64,000 bases of DNA from Hyperoplus lanceolatus (lineage: Eukaryota > Chordata > Actinopteri > Uranoscopiformes > Ammodytidae). The translations under genes were made by a program, and so were the position numbers. The notes below the pieces were generated by a model. It did no database searches. It worked only from the letters and a program-made list of their open reading frames with translations, and was not told the origin of the DNA. Of the stretch, positions 60,700 to 64,000 are shown piece after piece (the stretch's first letter is position 1; every line of letters begins with the position of its first letter). Location of the stretch: NCBI GenBank assembly GCA_026929865.2, contig CM049410.1, positions 6,934,501 to 6,998,500 of the forward strand, given 5' to 3'.

Positions 60700-61980
60700 G
60701 GATCCATCCCAGCTCTCCCTTATAGAACAGATGGGTTCAATCAGTTCACTCTCCAGCCAATGCAAAGCAGCCGACCTTCACTGTCATCGGGCCAAACAGT
60801 GGACGCCGCAAAAACATGACTGGCCTTTGAAACAGCACATTTCACCTTGTAGAAAAACTAAGACATAATTTTTATGGATGAACCACTGTGAGATAAATAA
60901 ATTGCACTTTGTGAATAACAGGAACCAGGCGTAATAGAATCCTCTGTTTGGGTTATACACTGACCAGATGCTATTTCAAATTGTCCATGAAGTCAAATAA
61001 AAGTCCCAAAGACTGCTTTTGAAGGGTGGGTGCCTTCTAATGATAGACCTGAAAATAATTGCCTCTACAATACAGGAGAAACCTCTTATATATTTTAGTT
61101 TTTTTGGATTCCAATGACAGGCTTTGTCATTGGAATCTCTGATGGATTGTCTTGCAATTTGGTGCATGCAATCACGGTCTCCAGGGTTATGAATCCTATA
61201 CTGCCTCGTGTGATCGTCTGACTTTAAAGTGTTCCTTTATCTCCAAATACTGGACAGATTGACAAACCATTCAGTTATGGTTCACAAGTTATATACAGGG
61301 AACACCCTAATGATTCCCCTGACATTAGCATTTTGACTGTAACATTTCTTATGGGCTTAAGGCTGAGAGACACATACGAACAATTGCCAAACACCAAATT
61401 ACAGAAAAGGATGCGGGATACTAATTCCTCCCAGAAAGCTTCAAGCATTTGTATTGATAGTTTGGAGAGACATGCAGTAGATAAAATGGGGACTCATCAT
61501 ATGGGAATCATTAAGGTGTGTCCTAAGTTTCATTGCCATTCATGGAGCAGTCGTTTAGAAATGTTGTTCTGGTCCAAAGTGGTGCAACGACAATAATTGT
61601 GGCTAAAAAAATAAAGGTGACCTGAATAAGAGCAAGAATTATCAAACTTTACTAATATAATACTATTACACGAATAGATAAAGTCACACAGATTTTTTTT
61701 TTAAACTGCAACTTTTAGTGGACTTTCGACTGGAGAGTCTGCAGTATGCCTGTGTGCACCGTCTTTACATTACTTACACATCCCTCCATATATATTGCCT
61801 TTCTAACTGCCTAAAATTGGATTTTTATTTCTGTAATGTAAATCAATAGTCAATAATACGGAGTACGGAGCTACGGAGCCCCTAAAGGGACATGGAGGGG
61901 AAAAAAAACATTTTTGGTTGAGAAAAAAAACAAAAAAAAAATATGGAGGACACCGTACAATAAAATGTTGGTTGAAAAAA
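60700..61980. other. Intergenic sequence without identified features
   Basis: AT-rich. A frame at 61333-61596 (87 codons) shows no family motif. A short inverted repeat, GATTCCAATGACA with its complement, occurs near 61107-61137. Nothing else is recognised. Confidence 0.5.
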
Positions 61981-61987
61981 AAAATCA

Positions 61988-62047
61988 AACTCGAGATCTC
62001 GAGATCAAAGTCGAGATTCTCGAGTTTAAAGTCGAGATCTCGACTTT
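61988..62047. repeat. Cluster of TCGAGAT palindromes
   Basis: Six or so overlapping CTCGAGAT/GTCGAGAT units lie within 60 bases. Positions 62028-62047 form a perfect 20-base palindrome (AAAGTCGAGATCTCGACTTT), and AAACTCGAGA at 61988-61997 is mirrored by TCTCGAGTTT at about 62018-62027. A-runs precede it. Confidence 0.9.
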
Positions 62048-63039
62048 GCCTTCAAACCTCACTCACCGTCACCAATGGTCCATGCATCAAAGGCATATCA
62101 ATTAATTTATGGGAAACCACACAACAGTGTCATGGAGGAGTACTTGGAGCATTCTCTCTCACACTAACACCAAACTACAACCTATTATGCCTAAATCTAA
62201 CGTTTATTATGCACATTGGAGAGAAAAGTGACAATGCTTCACTTAATTTTGGCGCACCATGGACAGAGAGCGGAGGTCTAATTGTCAATACACACACACA
62301 AACACACACTCTATGTAGACCCACACATATTTACATCAGAATGTTAGGCTATGCCTATAAATAATGTGTCAACAAGTAGCATAGACTACAATATCAATAA
62401 TACTAAAACAGTGATAGTACACTGGTAATATGCTCCAGCAGTTTTAATACTGTTTTTGGCATCCCTGAAATTCTTCAAGCAAAGCTCTGAGATCTATCTG
62501 CCCTGAATCCCCCATTTCCCTTTTTGTTAGTAATTCTACTGTCTGCTTGATAGCTTTTTTAATGCCTGTTGTTTGAATAGGTCATTGTGTCTGGGTTATC
62601 TAACGACTAAGAAAAACCTGGGCAGAGGGGATTAAAGACAGTAAGTGATGATGAGTTTCATAAAATCTTTCTTCTTGTTCTTTGCATTAATGGCTAATGG
62701 CTTTCAGGTGTATGCCGCCACCTACTGTATCGGAATTGTAAGATCGACATGACCTTGTTGCATTCACATAACAGAGAAAAAATAAGAAAATACATAAATA
62801 AAAAACTACCAACTCATATTCTGTTTTATTAATCTTGATTCATGTCAAAATGTAACCTCTTCACCTCCGTTTGAGTTTCTCCTCTTTCTAATAATCCCTT
62901 TATACTCCTTTCCTTCCCCATACCACTCTGTCCCTTAATCTCTCCCTTTCTACACAAAGGCCTATTACTACTTAACTAGAGTTTAACCTCCTCTAGGCCG
63001 CTGAAGACTGATGACTATTTTTGTCAATTACACCCATTT
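62048..63039. other. Intergenic sequence without identified features
   Basis: Nothing recognised beyond short CA-rich text near 62289-62310. Confidence 0.5.
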
Positions 63040-63528
63040 TAAAGTCTCTGCAGTGGCTATCCGTGTCCTTCAGAATTGATTTTAATTGGTTTATAAAGCT
63101 CAAACAACTTATTTATTCAGTTATTTAATTATTTATTTTATCTTTTAACTTAAACAACCTACTGTATTTATTTATCTTTTCTATCCTATTTTATTTTATT
63201 TACATATGTAGTCTGCTTTTATATACTCAGCTACCTTTATTTGTTATTTTTAATCAAATTTTATTCATTTCTATCCTATTTGTAATGTTTTTATTAATCA
63301 CTTTGAAGAGCTTTCATTTATTTTATCTCTTAATTTTAAATTGTTTTAATTTATATACTCTAGTTGTTTCTCACTGATGATGGCGTTTTAATGAATTTCT
63401 TATTTTGTCACAATGTTATGGATTTGGGTATGGATGGGTGGGAGAGGGGGGGTTGTATTATGCACTTTGTGTTACATTTGATTGTATGAAAAGTGCTATA
63501 TAAATAAAGTTTGATTGACTGATTGATA
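63040..63528 (+). mobile_element. Degraded L2/CR1-type LINE 3' end
   Basis: The left end encodes LQWLSVSFRIDF, the decayed form of the LHWLP...RI.FK segment near the C-terminus of L2/CR1 proteins. The right end is AAAGTGCTATATAAATAAAG followed by TTGATTGACTGATTGA, a standard LINE tail with short tandem repeats. The 400 bases between are very AT-rich. Confidence 0.7.
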
Positions 63529-63673
63529 TTGTTGTTAGTTCTGCCCGTTCTGCCATATAAACTGAGTGAATTAGATATGCTCCTCTCTGCACAATGCTTC
63601 TATTAAACTTTGGGATGTAAATTCCCACTCCTACATGCTCATTATGTGATTGTTTTGAACCATCTGTATACAT
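63529..63673 (-). pseudogene. RNase H remnant of a non-LTR retrotransposon
   Basis: The minus strand encodes YTDGSKQSHNEHVGVGIYIP, with YTDGS as the first RNase H motif, and further on SVYMAERAEL, resembling the S.Y.AE motif that supplies the second acidic residue. I/Jockey-type LINEs carry such a domain after RT. Neither RT nor the rest of RNase H is in frame nearby. It ends where the L2 tail begins and lies just upstream of the rpl23-like promoter. Confidence 0.65.
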
Positions 63674-63774
63674 ATTTAAATAGGCTAATTAAGTATTAGT
63701 ATAATAATTAGTATAATAAAGGATAGGATTAATCACTAACTCCTTGATAACAATGTGTCCGAGAGGCCTGAACG

Positions 63775-63867
63775 CAGCATTGCCCCGCAATACGACCCGG
63801 ATGTAGTTCTGTTCAACTTTATATCCCACAATCCCTCTCTTCGCCTTCCTCTTTCCCGTCTGCAGCA
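63775..63867 (+). promoter_or_regulatory. rpl23: Ribosomal-protein-type promoter and 5' TOP leader
   Basis: A TTTATAT box at about 63819-63825 lies about 25 bases before a 14-base pyrimidine run, CCTTCCTCTTTCCC (63844-63857). The run would start the transcript as a 5' terminal oligopyrimidine leader, which controls translation through mTOR/LARP1 in ribosomal protein mRNAs. A CCGGAT ETS-like site lies near 63798. The leader continues CGTCTGCAGCA into the ATG. The start position is inferred from the motif, not observed. Confidence 0.55.
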
Positions 63868-63880
63868 ATGTCCAAGAGAG
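63868..63880 (+). CDS. rpl23: Candidate first coding exon of ribosomal protein L23
   Basis: ATG TCC AAG AGA G is followed by a GTACGA donor. It encodes MSKR plus the first base of a Gly codon. Vertebrate RPL23 begins MSKRG and has its first intron after the first base of that Gly codon, as far as I recall, and the TOP-type leader fits a ribosomal protein gene. Only 13 coding bases are in the window, so the identity rests on this short peptide, the phase and the promoter. The remaining exons would lie to the right of 64000. It is transcribed in the same direction as ca10, about 15 kb downstream of its stop. Confidence 0.6.
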
Positions 63881-64000
63881 GTACGAAACCCACCTTGTTA
63901 AAATCCACATTCATCTGCTCTGTTTCACGCCCCGCCAGATCTTTCAATGTTGTTTGTTTGTTACACAGTTGATGAGACAACATTTATCCGTGATTAGTTT

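Overview
The window is vertebrate nuclear DNA, almost certainly from a ray-finned fish and probably a percomorph/acanthomorph teleost. The evidence is a split gene with GT-AG introns, very abundant (CA)n/(GT)n microsatellites, Tc1, hAT, piggyBac-like and TTAA-flanked DNA transposons, L2/CR1-type LINE tails, tRNA-derived SINEs, and a repeat (52825-53052) that I recognise as widespread in percomorph genomes. Nothing looks prokaryotic: there are no operons and no CRISPR array.

Host genes. One gene spans most of the window on the + strand: a carbonic anhydrase-related protein 10 gene (ca10, CARP-X). Seven coding exons are visible (4980-5122, 39150-39335, 39799-39894, 40172-40244, 41318-41472, 45284-45458, 48403-48425). 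All junctions are in phase and give about 282 residues up to the natural stop. The signal peptide and first ~45 residues lie upstream of the window. The exons encode a catalytically dead, secreted CA fold: two of the three zinc-binding histidines are Arg and Gln. At the right edge a short TATA-like/TOP-type promoter and a 13-nt first coding exon (M-S-K-R-G...) look like the start of rpl23, also on the + strand.

Mobile DNA. The 34-kb intron (5123-39149) and the flanks are packed with transposons. Many have ends I could define by target-site duplications: TTAA-flanked elements at 6659-9667, 36940-37208, 56961-57268 and 53082-53554; hAT elements at 11882-15554, 17383-18512, 29660-31443 and 54321-55011; a complete Tc1 element at 19096-20719; a piggyBac-like element at 24272-26304; a TA-flanked MITE at 27796-28146; two rearranged Tc1 chimeras at 43355-44965 and 50000-51620; a solo LTR at 41716-42076; SINEs at 9891-10150 and 59501-59773; LINE remnants at 37508-39065, 43160-43262, 60329-60616 and 63040-63673.

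Most notable is a four-level nest at 10491-16030. An outer inverted-repeat element contains a split TTAA MITE, which contains a hAT element with an 8-bp duplication, which carries a fragment of endogenous-retrovirus-like pol. That fragment has an uninterrupted 698-codon frame: retropepsin, then a macro domain closely resembling the host ADP-ribose hydrolase TARG1/OARD1, then a segment with two HxT motifs, then reverse transcriptase. Other points worth following are the two mutually inverted Tc1 chimeras around ca10 exon 45284-45458, a 73-nt ca10 exon between complementary (GT)n and (CA)n tracts, and a Tc1 transposase that is full length but has Lys in place of its catalytic Glu.

Limits: exon calls rest on family resemblance and splice signals read by eye, and transposon superfamily names rest on termini and duplications. 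No alignment or database search was run.
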